A stretch of 64,000 nucleotides of DNA from Maridesulfovibrio zosterae DSM 11974 (lineage in GTDB: Bacteria > Desulfobacterota > Desulfovibrionia > Desulfovibrionales > Desulfovibrionaceae): positions 112,774 through 176,773 of the forward strand of contig NZ_KE384343.1 of the NCBI RefSeq assembly GCF_000425265.1, given 5' to 3'. Shown in pieces: positions 9,049-18,453 of the stretch; the first letter of the stretch is position 1, and every line of letters starts with the position of its first letter. The notes beneath the pieces are model-generated. The model searched no databases. It saw nothing but the letters and a program-made list of their open reading frames with translations, and was not told the origin of the DNA. A program made the translations under genes and the position numbers.

Positions 9049-9963
9049 CTATTTATTTTTCTGTGCCACAACCAGAACAGTTCGTCCCATTCCGGCTTCA
9101 GCAAAACATTCATACAGTTTATCGAGAAATTTACGGTTCCCTGATTTTGTAAGGTTCAGTTCCAGTTCTTTGCGCATGGCATGGCATTCACGTCCCAGAT
9201 CAGGGTTGTCGATATAGTTGCGGCCCATGAGCAGAAATAATTCCATTGGAAATGAAACTTCAGAATGAATTGAAGTATATCCATATTGTTCAAGAAGTTT
9301 TTCGAGGGAATTTTTATCAAAATAATTAATATGGTGCGGAGGAGATACCCACCATGGCCGGAAGTTCATATCTTCTGTCAGAATTTTTTGTACTGGAGTA
9401 TATTCATTGGGAACCCCGATGGCAATCAAACCTCCGGGAATTAGAACCTGTTTGCAAAGATCAAGCATACATGTCGGGTCCGGTAAGTGTTCCAGAACAT
9501 CCCCCAGATGGACAACATCGAATTTGCCAAGTGAAGCTGCACATTCGCTATCAAATGTAGAACAACTTACATCAACTCCCTGAGAGCAGGAATATTCAGC
9601 AGCCTTATATGAAGGTTCAACTCCCTTTACTGTCCAGCCCCGTTTTTGGGCTGTTTGCAGCAGAAAGCCGTTTCCTGAACCTATATCAAGAAATTTTCCA
9701 GCTTTTCCAAGCATACGTTCAATAGTCTCAAGGCGTGCTTCATTCGTTGCATCAAGCCATGACTGATCTTCAAGCTGGTGTTGAAGCATGAGGGGTTTAA
9801 CCCTTACGTGGTAGTCATGCTTATATATTTCGCGGAGTTCATCTTCGTTTGGAATGGGGATTATATGCTTGAAGCCGCAGCTTTCACAGTCGATAACATC
9901 AAATCCTTCGGCCGAATGCAGGACCATGCCACTATGATCATTCCAGCACTTTCTGTCATTCAC
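9049..9963 (-). CDS. Class I SAM-dependent methyltransferase with N-terminal Cys motif
   Basis: 304-residue methyltransferase. Motif I is FLDIGSGNGFLLQTA near residue 90, then GVEPS, VHLGDVLEHLPDP and LIPGGLIAIGVPN. The first 35 residues contain a Cys at 6 and CESCGFKH, the zinc-ribbon-like start found in C-methyltransferases and related enzymes that act on nucleotide sugars. The start overlaps the pseG-like stop in an ATGA junction, and the SDR gene follows after eight bases. Likely methylates a sugar intermediate; target atom and substrate are not determinable here. Confidence 0.8.
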   Translation of the reverse strand: MNDRKCWNDHSGMVLHSAEGFDVIDCESCGFKHIIPIPNEDELREIYKHDYHVRVKPLMLQHQLEDQSWLDATNEARLETIERMLGKAGKFLDIGSGNGFLLQTAQKRGWTVKGVEPSYKAAEYSCSQGVDVSCSTFDSECAASLGKFDVVHLGDVLEHLPDPTCMLDLCKQVLIPGGLIAIGVPNEYTPVQKILTEDMNFRPWWVSPPHHINYFDKNSLEKLLEQYGYTSIHSEVSFPMELFLLMGRNYIDNPDLGRECHAMRKELELNLTKSGNRKFLDKLYECFAEAGMGRTVLVVAQKNK

Positions 9964-10973
9964 TGTTTCTGCTCCACCCGTTTTATGATTATACGTGCGA
10001 TATTTGATGCGCCATTTTCGACATTAAGCTGTGCAGCTTTTGCCGACATGTGCTTGCGCAGTTGGGTATCAGAAATGAGTTTCTGCATGTTTCCCAATAA
10101 AGATTGTTCACTGATAAGGTCATATCTTCCTAGTGAAACGGCTGCTCCTGATTGATGCAAAGCAGATGCCGAGCGCGCATGGTCATCAGTTAGGCATAAA
10201 AGAAGCTGAGGAACTCTGCATGCTGCAAGTTCATAAGCTGTCATACCAAACGATGCTACGGCAAGGTCTGTTTCATTCATCAGTTCTGCCATGTTGCTTA
10301 CGTTACTGACTATTTCAATCTTATTTCTCTGCACTACCGTCATATACTTAATCTTGTCCAGACTATTGAACATGGGACCTGCAATAATTTTAGCTGTCCA
10401 CTTTTCATGAATTTTATGCAGTGCTTGGAGTACTGTCACAGTGAGGTTTGCAGGGTCGCTTCCCCCCATGCTGATGAGTATGCTTGGAGAATTTTTAATA
10501 GTGGCTACTTTATGGGGATTTGAAAATTCTTTGCGCAATGGAATGCAGTCCCAGCTTTGAAAAAGTTCTCCTTCGAAATCTGTCCAGTCAAGCTCCATTA
10601 CCTGCGGAACCGGAGGATAAAACACCAGATCACATTTGATTCGGTTTGTTGTTGGGTCATCTATACTGCAAAGTAAAACGTTTTTTCTTTTTGCATCATC
10701 GAAAAAAATATTATCAAGTGGAATAAGCAAATCAAGAATGGCTACATCCCCAATTGAGAACTTCCAATCGTTGTAATCTGTTACGGAGCTTACAACAAAT
10801 CCTGCCTCGATAATTTTATTGCGTGCAGGGCTGCTGCCTCGGAATACAAAGCGGCTTTCTCTTTGGTATTTCCGGCGAATAACATCGGCAAGAGCGATGC
10901 AACGGCCTACATGTCCTAATCCTCGTTCAGCCGAGCCTTCGCAAAAGAATAGAAACTGGGGTTTTCTGTTCAT
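9960..10973 (-). CDS. pseG: UDP-2,4-diacetamido-2,4,6-trideoxy-altropyranose hydrolase-like (PseG)
   Basis: 337-residue protein with the GT-B-like fold of PseG, which removes UDP from the diacetamido sugar before condensation with phosphoenolpyruvate. N-terminal GLGHVGRCIALADV matches the PseG glycine/histidine loop; SILISMGGSDPANLT and VASFGMTAYELAACRVPQL match its nucleotide-binding half. It overlaps pseF and the downstream methyltransferase gene by four bases each. The assignment rests on these motifs plus pseB, pseC and pseF in the same run. A divergent member acting on a related nonulosonic precursor is possible. Confidence 0.8.
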   Translation of the reverse strand: MNRKPQFLFFCEGSAERGLGHVGRCIALADVIRRKYQRESRFVFRGSSPARNKIIEAGFVVSSVTDYNDWKFSIGDVAILDLLIPLDNIFFDDAKRKNVLLCSIDDPTTNRIKCDLVFYPPVPQVMELDWTDFEGELFQSWDCIPLRKEFSNPHKVATIKNSPSILISMGGSDPANLTVTVLQALHKIHEKWTAKIIAGPMFNSLDKIKYMTVVQRNKIEIVSNVSNMAELMNETDLAVASFGMTAYELAACRVPQLLLCLTDDHARSASALHQSGAAVSLGRYDLISEQSLLGNMQKLISDTQLRKHMSAKAAQLNVENGASNIARIIIKRVEQKQ

Positions 10974-11650
10974 TCTTTTAGAAATGCCTGATACATTTTT
11001 TCAGCAATAAACCAGTCTTCTTCTGTATCAATATCAACAACCATATGTCTGGGCATGAAGTAAGGCATGTTCAGCTCCTGTTTGCGGTCCGCGGGAATAT
11101 CTGTAAGTTCATGCCAGTAAAACTGGGCCGCATCATGAAAAAAAATCGGTAGGTCCTGTGATCTGCTTGCGGCATATTCAGGGAAAGCATATTCAACGCC
11201 GCCCTGATCATTTTTCTTTAAACTCCGTAAAATAGGAAAAGGAAATTCAGCCACTCCCAGCACGCAGTTTGCTTTGTGTTTCCGCATCAGCTTATAGCCA
11301 CCGCTTATATTTTCTGAGGTAATGAATGGATTTGCATAGAACTGGCAGTATCTTTCAACATGCCCCCAGTTTGTTGTAACCCATTCCAGAGCGTGTTCCA
11401 CCACCGGAGCAGTTGCGACAAAATCGCCTGAAAGTTCGTGGGGACGCATAAACGGAATTTCTGCCCCGAAATACTGTGCAATTTTAGCGTATTCATCGCT
11501 GTCTGTACTGACAATGATATGATCAAAGAAGCCGCTCTCACGGGCGGCTTCAATGGCATAGGCAATTAAGGGTTTACCTAGGAAATGGCGAATATTTTTT
11601 CCGGGGATGCGTTTACTGCCTCCCCGGGCTGGAATTATTGCGATTTGCAT
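10970..11650 (-). CDS. pseF: Pseudaminic acid cytidylyltransferase (PseF/NeuA family)
   Basis: 226-residue CMP-nonulosonate synthetase. The N-terminal IIPARGGSKRIPGKNIR is the CTP-binding signature of the family; STDSDEYAKIA and the C-terminal VVDIDTEEDW motif with metal-binding acidic residues are present. It activates the finished nonulosonic acid as its CMP derivative for transfer to flagellin or polysaccharide. The frame ends in an ATGA overlap with the pseG-like gene. Pseudaminic and legionaminic versions are hard to separate by eye; pseB and pseC nearby favour pseudaminic acid. Confidence 0.88.
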   Translation of the reverse strand: MQIAIIPARGGSKRIPGKNIRHFLGKPLIAYAIEAARESGFFDHIIVSTDSDEYAKIAQYFGAEIPFMRPHELSGDFVATAPVVEHALEWVTTNWGHVERYCQFYANPFITSENISGGYKLMRKHKANCVLGVAEFPFPILRSLKKNDQGGVEYAFPEYAASRSQDLPIFFHDAAQFYWHELTDIPADRKQELNMPYFMPRHMVVDIDTEEDWFIAEKMYQAFLKE

Positions 11651-11667
11651 GAACAGTTATCCGTTTG

Positions 11668-12351
11668 TTACTGGTCGGGTTTAAGGAATTTTTTCTGGGC
11701 GGAAATCCAGTCTTCTTCGAAGTCGACCTCAATGCATGCATGGTCGGAAATATCAACAGGTTTGACCTTTGCTCCATCCTGAATGATGAATTCCAGACCT
11801 TTTTCAAAATAGTCTTGATCTTCACAGCGGCGAAGTGCTTCAGTATATGCCGGCAGGTCTGCTTTGCGAATCAGGTTTATGCCGACAGCTTCGCCTTCAG
11901 CTTCAATTACTTCTTTGGAAATTTCAGTTATGAAACCATCTTTATTGAGGCTGTATTTAACCTCTTCTTCCCCACATGATTTGCGGTCTACGCATACTAA
12001 ATTGTGCTCTTTAACGGCAAGAAAATTTTTAAGTACCGGCTTTTCAAAAACAACGTCACCATTAAGCCAGAGAATATCATCATCAAGTTGTTCCACAGCC
12101 TGAAGCAGACTTTTAGATGTATTGGTAATGTAATAGTCCGGGTTGTATTTATAAAAGACATCAGGAAACTGCTCCATGATCAGGGTCATTTTGAAACCGA
12201 CAACGATGAAGATTTCCTTAACTCCCAATTCACGCATGATACGTATTTGTCTTCCGAGAATTGTTTCTCCATAAGGAAGTACGGACAGGGATTTGGGAAA
12301 GGGGCGGCTGAGCCTGCTGCCGATACCTGCTGCTAGGATAATTGCTTTCAT
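11668..12351 (-). CDS. NTP transferase domain protein (LicC-like, phosphocholine/polyol-phosphate cytidylyltransferase type)
   Basis: 227-residue nucleotidyltransferase. It opens AIILAAGIGSRLSRPFPKSL, the NTP-binding loop with catalytic Lys, and has WLNGDVVFE with the metal-binding Asp. Length and the sequence around YYITNTSKSLLQA resemble LicC-type CTP:phosphocholine cytidylyltransferases more than glucose-1-phosphate enzymes. It lies 18 bases after the TagF-like transferase gene and 17 before pseF. The natural inference is that it makes a CDP-activated head group used by that transferase; the alcohol activated is unknown. Confidence 0.75.
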   Translation of the reverse strand: MKAIILAAGIGSRLSRPFPKSLSVLPYGETILGRQIRIMRELGVKEIFIVVGFKMTLIMEQFPDVFYKYNPDYYITNTSKSLLQAVEQLDDDILWLNGDVVFEKPVLKNFLAVKEHNLVCVDRKSCGEEEVKYSLNKDGFITEISKEVIEAEGEAVGINLIRKADLPAYTEALRRCEDQDYFEKGLEFIIQDGAKVKPVDISDHACIEVDFEEDWISAQKKFLKPDQ

Positions 12352-12369
12352 TGTGAGTCCCCCGTTCAG

Positions 12370-13545
12370 TTAAAGGTAGTTGGAAATAATGTGTTCACCC
12401 AGCCTGTGAGCTGACTTGCCGTCAGGATTGCTGAATGAAAGTTCTCTTAACCTTTTACGCTCTTTAGCATATTCATCTATATTATTTATCACGATATCTT
12501 CAAAAGCGGTATAGAGATCATCTTCTTTCATGACTTTTTTACCGGGAGTCATGGAATCAAAGTCGTAAAGCAGCTCCCTGTTCTTGGTGGTATAGTCTTC
12601 AAAGTCGTAGGCATAGAAAATTATAGGCCGATCAAGAAGAAGGTAATCAAAATAAATAGATGAATAATCAGTAAGGAGCACATCACAAAGGCTGAGCAGT
12701 GGATATGCATCACTTTTTGAGTTCATCATCCTGATGCCCGGGGGCAAAGCTACCTTACTAACCGTCAGGCAGGGGTGAAATTTACAGATGAACATAATGT
12801 CGTTTTGCTGGCAAAACTCTGACAGACGTATAATATTGATTGCGCCGTCTTCAAAAGGGCCGCCTCCGATGTCACGGAATGTAGGCATAAAAAAAACTAC
12901 CTTACCACCCATTTTGCGGAATTTAACCATGTCACCGTATAGATCACGATCGACATTTATCATGTCATATTTTGATGGTCGACGCATTATGACATCGTTG
13001 CGCGGGTAACCTGATTCAATGAAATTTTTGGCTTTGAATGCCTTACCGAATGCATTCTCTGTAAAATAAGGAGAAGTAGAAACCACTTCATCGTAACCAG
13101 AGTAGGCAAAAGATAATTTAGTGGCTTTCTCAGGATTCATATTTACCGAGGAATTGATTTCAGGAAATCCGATAGCCTTGAGGGGAATACCGTGCCAGAT
13201 CTGAATAGATACAGCCTCAGAGAGCAAAGCCCAAAGAGACGGCTGTTCTTTCCAGATAAAATCATCACTGATAACCAGCCCGGCTCTGGCCATTATAGCG
13301 GCTGCATTCGGATCGCTGACCCACATGGCGGGAAGCCCTTGTTCCTTAAGAATGTTGGCATCTTTTTTCGTGAAGGTCATAAAACAGCATTGCAACTGCG
13401 GTTGATGCTGTACACAGTGCAGAAAAAAATATTTAACATTATCGATAAAATAGATGCCTGATCTGCCGAAAAAAACAGCCAGATTCTTTTGCTTAGGCAC
13501 AGATGCAGCTACTTTATGCAGTTTTTGCAGTTCACTTTGATCCAT
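12370..13545 (-). CDS. CDP-glycerol glycerophosphotransferase family protein (TagB/TagF-like)
   Basis: 391-residue GT-B transferase of the family that moves polyol-phosphate from CDP-polyol. Typical features are [13 protein letters not shown] near residue 133, [19 protein letters not shown] with the conserved His, and [21 protein letters not shown] near the C-terminus (the teichoic-acid-polymerase signature). No membrane helix is obvious, although the family is often peripheral. First gene of the 13-gene run, with about 240 bases upstream before the next gene. Teichoic acid is not expected in this Gram-negative, so the product probably adds a phospho-polyol or similar group to surface glycan or flagellin. 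Confidence 0.85.
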   Translation of the reverse strand: MDQSELQKLHKVAASVPKQKNLAVFFGRSGIYFIDNVKYFFLHCVQHQPQLQCCFMTFTKKDANILKEQGLPAMWVSDPNAAAIMARAGLVISDDFIWKEQPSLWALLSEAVSIQIWHGIPLKAIGFPEINSSVNMNPEKATKLSFAYSGYDEVVSTSPYFTENAFGKAFKAKNFIESGYPRNDVIMRRPSKYDMINVDRDLYGDMVKFRKMGGKVVFFMPTFRDIGGGPFEDGAINIIRLSEFCQQNDIMFICKFHPCLTVSKVALPPGIRMMNSKSDAYPLLSLCDVLLTDYSSIYFDYLLLDRPIIFYAYDFEDYTTKNRELLYDFDSMTPGKKVMKEDDLYTAFEDIVINNIDEYAKERKRLRELSFSNPDGKSAHRLGEHIISNYL

Positions 13546-13785
13546 AACTTTTCAATCTTCCACTGGAAACAGGTTATCTGGGATAGTATAAAATGAGTGT
13601 TTTTCTGACACCTATGAATACTTTATTCAAATTGAATGCCAAAAACAATGGAAAGATTGAACAAATTTAATATTATTGATGTGTTTGTGTTTTTAAATCG
13701 GAATTTTTTTATTCGGAGGTTAAGGGAGCTGCTTACTTTGAAAATATCAGGTCGAAGAGGCCTTAAAATAATTTTAGTCTGATCA

Positions 13786-14913
13786 TTATCTTTTTCTGCG
13801 GAATAAGTTTTTTACTGCGTTCAGTTTCTTTTTTGCTTTTTCTGTAGGAGTTTCTGGTTCTGGTGGTGTTTCTTCTTTTGCTGTGTTTTTGAATTTTGCA
13901 AATCTTGCCACTTTGCCAACCTGTTCTGCGGAAAAACGGGCAGCTCTACCCGTTGCTTCAAATGCTTTGTCGCTGGAATCCATTACCTTGCGTGCTGCGC
14001 TGGCCGCCTTTTCTCCTGCTGATCTGGTAATAGTTTTAATGTAGGCTGTTGTGATCATCTTTGTTGACCCCATGGCTATGGAGAGCAGCATTCCAGCTGC
14101 TTCTTTCAGCACTGTACGTCTGTACCCGGGTGATTTTTTATCTGCATGAAAATTGAAATGGCCTCTGGTAATTATGCCGACACGCAGGGCTAGAAACGCA
14201 TTGGTTGATCCATCTAGTATGGACGCTGTAACAATGGCTGTGAGTCCGCCTGCACCAGGTATCATTCCCAGTGCAGATCCAGCCAGTACCGGAGACATAA
14301 TAGCCTCAATCTGTGACTGTATATCAAGTTCTTCAACTGCACTGGCAAAAAAGGCAGTACCGGCAACATTGGCATAAACTGATACCATATCCTGAAAGGA
14401 CGGGCGTTGGTTGTATATCTTTGAAATATCCCAGATCAGCTTAGCTAATGTGCCCAGCACAATAAAAGAATCAAGCTTCCCGTTTTGTGAAATGGCTGTT
14501 GATAGGAAAATACGCGATGCAACTGATTTCATTTTGTTCGTAGAAATTTCATCGAGCATATCTAACGCCAGTTCCATATCTTCACTGCTGGCTATACTCA
14601 TGCCTGATTTACGTACGTATTGATTTTTGCGCAGCCGTTTACGCAGTTTGCTGATGAATTTACGTTCTTGAGCTTGGGTTGGATCTTCAGGCATTACCAG
14701 TGGTCCGGGGCGAAGGAGATAAATAAACAAAGGACTGAGGCAGATAGCTAAAAAAAGGCCGCTCAGTCCAAATAATACATAATCATGGGATGAAGGAAAG
14801 TAGACCGCGCAAAGCCCGGCCAGGGCTGAAATCTGATTCAGCATGAAAATGAGGAATCCGCCAATGAGCATCAGCAGAGCAGTCGTAAACAGTTTCATCA
14901 GTATTTTATTCAT
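13786..14913 (-). CDS. DUF697 (YcjF-like) membrane protein
   Basis: 375 residues with two N-terminal transmembrane helices (about 10-32 and 45-68), a charged linker, then a DUF697-type region whose hydrophobic segments include GSALGMIPGAGGLTAIVTAS near 212. The C-terminal 60 residues are very basic and end NLFRRKR, probably cytoplasmic. Proteins of this group often accompany GTPases; ychF lies upstream in the same direction but a 20-bp-stem terminator sits between them, so this gene has its own promoter. Function is not known and I cannot assign one. Confidence 0.7.
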   Translation of the reverse strand: MNKILMKLFTTALLMLIGGFLIFMLNQISALAGLCAVYFPSSHDYVLFGLSGLFLAICLSPLFIYLLRPGPLVMPEDPTQAQERKFISKLRKRLRKNQYVRKSGMSIASSEDMELALDMLDEISTNKMKSVASRIFLSTAISQNGKLDSFIVLGTLAKLIWDISKIYNQRPSFQDMVSVYANVAGTAFFASAVEELDIQSQIEAIMSPVLAGSALGMIPGAGGLTAIVTASILDGSTNAFLALRVGIITRGHFNFHADKKSPGYRRTVLKEAAGMLLSIAMGSTKMITTAYIKTITRSAGEKAASAARKVMDSSDKAFEATGRAARFSAEQVGKVARFAKFKNTAKEETPPEPETPTEKAKKKLNAVKNLFRRKR

Positions 14914-15230
14914 AAGTTTCTCATTATGTTATCTCACGAGTTTCCTTGTAATCATTTATCCTTGTTGCCTCAATCTCGTCAAATATTGTCAGTTGCTAAG
15001 GCTTTTCTGTTTATCTTGATTCTTATCAAAATTATTAAAAAAATGTACTGCTATATTTTATAAGAAATAATTTTCAAAGGAAAACAGCCCTGACACCAAA
15101 AGTGTCAGGGCTGTTTTCCTTATTATTGTTTCACAGTCAGGCTGGAAACTCTACTCAGAGGTTTATCAGATATTGGAAGCCAACCTGGTTTGACTATCTA
15201 TTTTCCGGGGCACTGAGTTCTTATAGATTT
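14914..15230. other. Intergenic region between the DUF697 gene and ychF
   Basis: Holds the ychF terminator in its right half and an AT-rich stretch upstream of the DUF697 start that probably contains that gene's promoter. I see no open frame with a convincing ribosome-binding site. Confidence 0.6.
15077..15121 (-). terminator. Intrinsic terminator of ychF
   Basis: A perfect 20-bp stem with a five-base loop, the arms being mirror images around CAAAA. The T-rich end lies on the minus strand, fitting termination after ychF. Confidence 0.9.
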
Positions 15231-16331
15231 TTATACGTTAAACAAGAAGTGGACAACATCACCATCTTTAACAACATATTCTTTACCTTCGGAGCGCAGA
15301 ACACCAGCAGAACGACATGCAGATTCGCTTCCGTGTGTGATGTAGTCTTCATAGCCGATGACTTCTGCGCGAATAAAGCCTCGTTCGAAATCTGTGTGAA
15401 TAGCTGCTGCAGCACGGGGGGCTTTGTCTCCCTCATTGATGGTCCATGCGCGAACTTCTTTTACACCGGCAGTGAAATAGCTGATCATACCCAGTGAATG
15501 GAAACCGGTGCGAATAATTTTGGCAAGTCCTGATTCGGTTACGCCGTAAGATTCAAGGAACTCATTATATTCTTCTTCATCTAGACCGACCAGTTCTTCT
15601 TCCATTTTGGCAGAAATTTTAACAAATTCAGCGCCACGTTCTTCAGCGAGAGCTCTCACTTTTTTCACGTAGTCATTGTCTTCTGTGAGACCTTCTTCAT
15701 CAACGTTTGCGCAGTAGATAACGTTTTTAGCTGTGATCATGCGCAGATCCCGAAGCATCTCAATCATGATATCTGTATCGAGGTCACTGTAGGTGTTGAC
15801 TGGATTTCCTTCGTTGAGATGTTCAAGAAGCTTTTCAGCCTCGGCAATTTTGGGGCCGAGAGTTTTATCACCTTTGATTTTTTTCTTCATGCCTTCGATT
15901 CTGGTATCAAGAATCTGAACATCAGCAAGGATAAGTTCTGTTTCAATAATATCGATGTCACGCATTGGATCAACTGAGTTGGAAACATGGATGACATCGT
16001 CGTTATCAAAGCAGCGGACAACGTGCAGGATGGCCTGTGTTTCGCGGATGTTGCCTAAGAACTTGTTACCGAGTCCTTCACCTTTACTTGCACCTTCAAC
16101 CAGACCTGCTATGTCAATAAAGTCAACGGTAGACTGCTGAACACGCTGCGGATTGACAATCTCTGCCAGTTTGTCAATGCGTGCGTCCGGGACAGGTACG
16201 ACAGCTTTGTTGGGTTCGATGGTACAGAATGCATAGTTTGCGCTTTCTGCGTTCTGGGCCTTGGTCAGGGCATTGAATAAGGTGGATTTACCAACATTTG
16301 GCAGTCCCACGATTCCGATACTAAGAGCCAT
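15231..16331 (-). CDS. ychF: Redox-regulated ATPase YchF (Obg-like)
   Basis: 366 residues, the standard length of bacterial YchF/OLA1. P-loop GLPNVGKST at 8-16, switch [19 protein letters not shown], then a coiled-coil insertion (about 130-200) and the C-terminal TGS domain ending VHFLFNV. YchF prefers ATP over GTP and associates with ribosomes and the oxidative stress response. The start codon follows a CTCCTGAAAA-complement Shine-Dalgarno. Upstream on the same strand is a 360-base leader full of inverted repeats that might regulate it. Confidence 0.95.
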   Translation of the reverse strand: MALSIGIVGLPNVGKSTLFNALTKAQNAESANYAFCTIEPNKAVVPVPDARIDKLAEIVNPQRVQQSTVDFIDIAGLVEGASKGEGLGNKFLGNIRETQAILHVVRCFDNDDVIHVSNSVDPMRDIDIIETELILADVQILDTRIEGMKKKIKGDKTLGPKIAEAEKLLEHLNEGNPVNTYSDLDTDIMIEMLRDLRMITAKNVIYCANVDEEGLTEDNDYVKKVRALAEERGAEFVKISAKMEEELVGLDEEEYNEFLESYGVTESGLAKIIRTGFHSLGMISYFTAGVKEVRAWTINEGDKAPRAAAAIHTDFERGFIRAEVIGYEDYITHGSESACRSAGVLRSEGKEYVVKDGDVVHFLFNV

Positions 16332-16691
16332 ATCTAAATTCTCCTGAAAATATAAAATTTCCTGTCAGGCTGCAAAATATAGCTCCGGCAACACATGAAG
16401 GTTGCACAAAATGAAAAGTACATGGAGCTAAGGTCGTAAAAAGGAAAAGAAAACGACCACCTTTCAAGCAGCATGAAAGGTTTGTTTCAAAATTTATCTA
16501 TTAAAGATAACATTACGCTTCGCGGCCCCTAATACCTGTCTTTGAAGGGATGGGCAAGTACTGATTATGTCCAGAGTAAGGGGAGATTGTATGGTGATAA
16601 ATATTTATTGTGGCAGGCAGCGTAATATTATTTCAAGAAACAGGATGTTCAACTCTTTACGCATTCATCAAACCATCCTACAACCTCGGGC
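16332..16691. other. Divergent intergenic region with a train of hairpins
   Basis: Separates ychF (minus) from the flavoprotein gene (plus). Three consecutive inverted repeats occur: TAGCTCC/GGAGCTA (16380-16386 and 16424-16430, with GCAAC/GTTGC nested inside), GGTCGT/ACGACC (16432-16437 and 16453-16458) and ACCTTTCA/TGAAAGGT (16459-16466 and 16474-16481). This could be a structured ychF leader or a small RNA. A 45-codon frame (16591-16728, GGGGAG before its ATG) overlaps the start of the flavoprotein gene. I recognise no known riboswitch. Confidence 0.5.
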
Positions 16692-17879
16692 ATGCGTAAC
16701 AATACAAACGATTCCACATATGACGTAATTATTCTCGGCGCGGGAGCATCCGGGCTTTATTGTGCCTTGCATGCAGCCACACTTGGTAAAAAAGTTCTTG
16801 TACTTGACCACGGCGGTAAGGCTGGTCGAAAAATTCGAGTCGCAGGTGGTGGTATGTGTAATTTTACCAATATGAATGTGGAGCCGGACAACTATGTGTG
16901 TTCCAACCCTCATTTTGTAAAATCTGCACTAGCCCGTCATAATCAGTGGGATTTTATCTCCCTTATTTCTGAGGCTGGAGTAGAATATGAGGAGCGTGAA
17001 GACGGTCAGCTTTTTACTCTTGGCGGAGCAGGTCTGATTGCCGGACTGCTGGTTTCAAAATGTCACCGTGCTGGCGTTGAAACTATTATGAATCAAGAAA
17101 TAGAGTCTGTCAGCGGCAAAGGACCTTTCATTGTTAAAAGTAAAGCTAAGTCATTTGAAGCTCCTTCTCTTGTTGTTGCGTTAGGCTCTCCTGCATGGCC
17201 TCAAGTCGGTGCTACTCCATTCGGATATAAAATTGCTGAACAGTACGGTTTGAAAATAATTCCCCCCCGTCCGGCACTTGTTCCTATGAGTATAAGCGGA
17301 CGTGACGGTAAATTCTGCAAGGAACTGAGCGGCAATGCTTTACCTGTTTCTATTGAATGCGAAGGGCGTATTTTTCAAAGTGATATGTTGTTCACTCATA
17401 AAGGTATTTCAGGTCCTGCTGTGTTGCAGATTTCAAATTACTGGCGACGTGGTTCTGTTTTGAACATCAATCTGCTTCCTAAAGATAATATTTCTGATTT
17501 GCTTGAAGCACATCGCAGTGAAAATACGGCATTGCATAATTTTTTGGCCCGATATTTTACCCGCAAAATGGTAGGGCTGCTTCTGGAAGATGAGGACGGC
17601 GATACGGCTATCAGTCAGCTTACTAAAGAAAGACGACTTAAAATCACAGAGCGCATTCATTCATGGTGTATCAAGCCGCAGGGAACTGAAGGTTTTGCTA
17701 AAGCCGAAGTTGCTGCCGGCGGAGTGGACACGAATGAAATTTCATCCAAAACAATGGCAGCTAAAAATGTTCCGGGTCTATTTTTTATAGGAGAGGTTCT
17801 GGATGTAACTGGCTGGCTTGGCGGCTATAATTTGCAGTGGGCATGGTCTTCGGGGTACGCCGCTTCACAGTTTGTCTAA
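16692..17879 (+). CDS. HI0933/YhiN-family FAD-dependent oxidoreductase
   Basis: 395-residue flavoprotein. The dinucleotide-binding loop DVIILGAGASGLYCA begins near residue 11, followed by GKKVLVLDHGGKAGRKIRVAGGG with the Cys-Asn motif MCNFTN. The C-terminal WLGGYNLQWAWSSGYAA is the family's FAD-binding signature. Length is normal. The family is widespread but its reaction is not established. No convincing Shine-Dalgarno precedes the ATG; the best site in the leader (GGGGAG) belongs to a small overlapping frame starting at 16591. Monocistronic: a divergent gene lies upstream and a convergent one downstream. Confidence 0.87.
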   Translation: MRNNTNDSTYDVIILGAGASGLYCALHAATLGKKVLVLDHGGKAGRKIRVAGGGMCNFTNMNVEPDNYVCSNPHFVKSALARHNQWDFISLISEAGVEYEEREDGQLFTLGGAGLIAGLLVSKCHRAGVETIMNQEIESVSGKGPFIVKSKAKSFEAPSLVVALGSPAWPQVGATPFGYKIAEQYGLKIIPPRPALVPMSISGRDGKFCKELSGNALPVSIECEGRIFQSDMLFTHKGISGPAVLQISNYWRRGSVLNINLLPKDNISDLLEAHRSENTALHNFLARYFTRKMVGLLLEDEDGDTAISQLTKERRLKITERIHSWCIKPQGTEGFAKAEVAAGGVDTNEISSKTMAAKNVPGLFFIGEVLDVTGWLGGYNLQWAWSSGYAASQFV

Positions 17880-18017
17880 TGGGATGATATCTACAGGTTA
17901 ACTGAAATTAATATAAAAGGTGGAGGCTGTAGTCTCAAAAGATAATCTGTTTCTACATATGGAAGTACATAGATTTATTTTTGAATAATTCTGATAATTT
18001 GTATTTTAAAAAAGGTT

Positions 18018-18401
18018 TTAGCTTTGCAGATGGTCTTCGGTAGCTTCCTTTATAACTTCTAATAATTCTGTTATATCAAAAGGTTTTGCTACGTAAAATT
18101 TAAGTCCGGCTTTTTTGAGATTTTCTTTGCTATCTTCATATGTATGGCCAGTCATGGCAATGATTGGTGTCAGGGACTTTTTACCAAAAACTGAAGTGTC
18201 ACGAATTCTTGCTACAGCTTCATAACCATCCATGACGGGCATTTGAATATCCATAAGAATACAGTCGAAGTGACTTTCATGCAGTCTTTCAAGTGCTTGT
18301 GCGCCGTTGGCAGCACTCACCACTTCGTGCCCGTCTTTCTCAAGCAGTTTGGATGCTGATAGTGAGTTTATTCTTTCATCGTCGACAAGTAATATTTTCA
18401 T
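18018..18401 (-). CDS. Stand-alone response regulator receiver protein
   Basis: 127-residue CheY-like receiver with no output domain. Acidic pocket Asp7-Asp8, phosphoacceptor Asp51 in ILMDIQMPVMDG, the conserved Thr of IAMTGH and Lys of YVAKPFD are all present, so it should be phosphorylatable. No histidine kinase is adjacent. There is no Shine-Dalgarno: TATAAT (minus strand, 18417-18412) lies only about ten bases before the ATG, which suggests a nearly leaderless transcript starting just after the flx terminator. Partner kinase and target are unknown. Confidence 0.87.
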   Translation of the reverse strand: MKILLVDDERINSLSASKLLEKDGHEVVSAANGAQALERLHESHFDCILMDIQMPVMDGYEAVARIRDTSVFGKKSLTPIIAMTGHTYEDSKENLKKAGLKFYVAKPFDITELLEVIKEATEDHLQS

Positions 18402-18420
18402 AGATAAGAATATTATATTA

Positions 18421-18452
18421 AAAAGCCCCGTCTGTGAAGACGGGGCTTTTTA
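18421..18452 (-). terminator. Terminator of the hdr-flx operon
   Basis: AAAAGCCCCGTCT and its exact complement form a 13-bp stem around GTGA, with T tracts on both strands. It ends the flxA transcript directly after the stop codon. Confidence 0.92.
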
Positions 18453-18453
18453 A

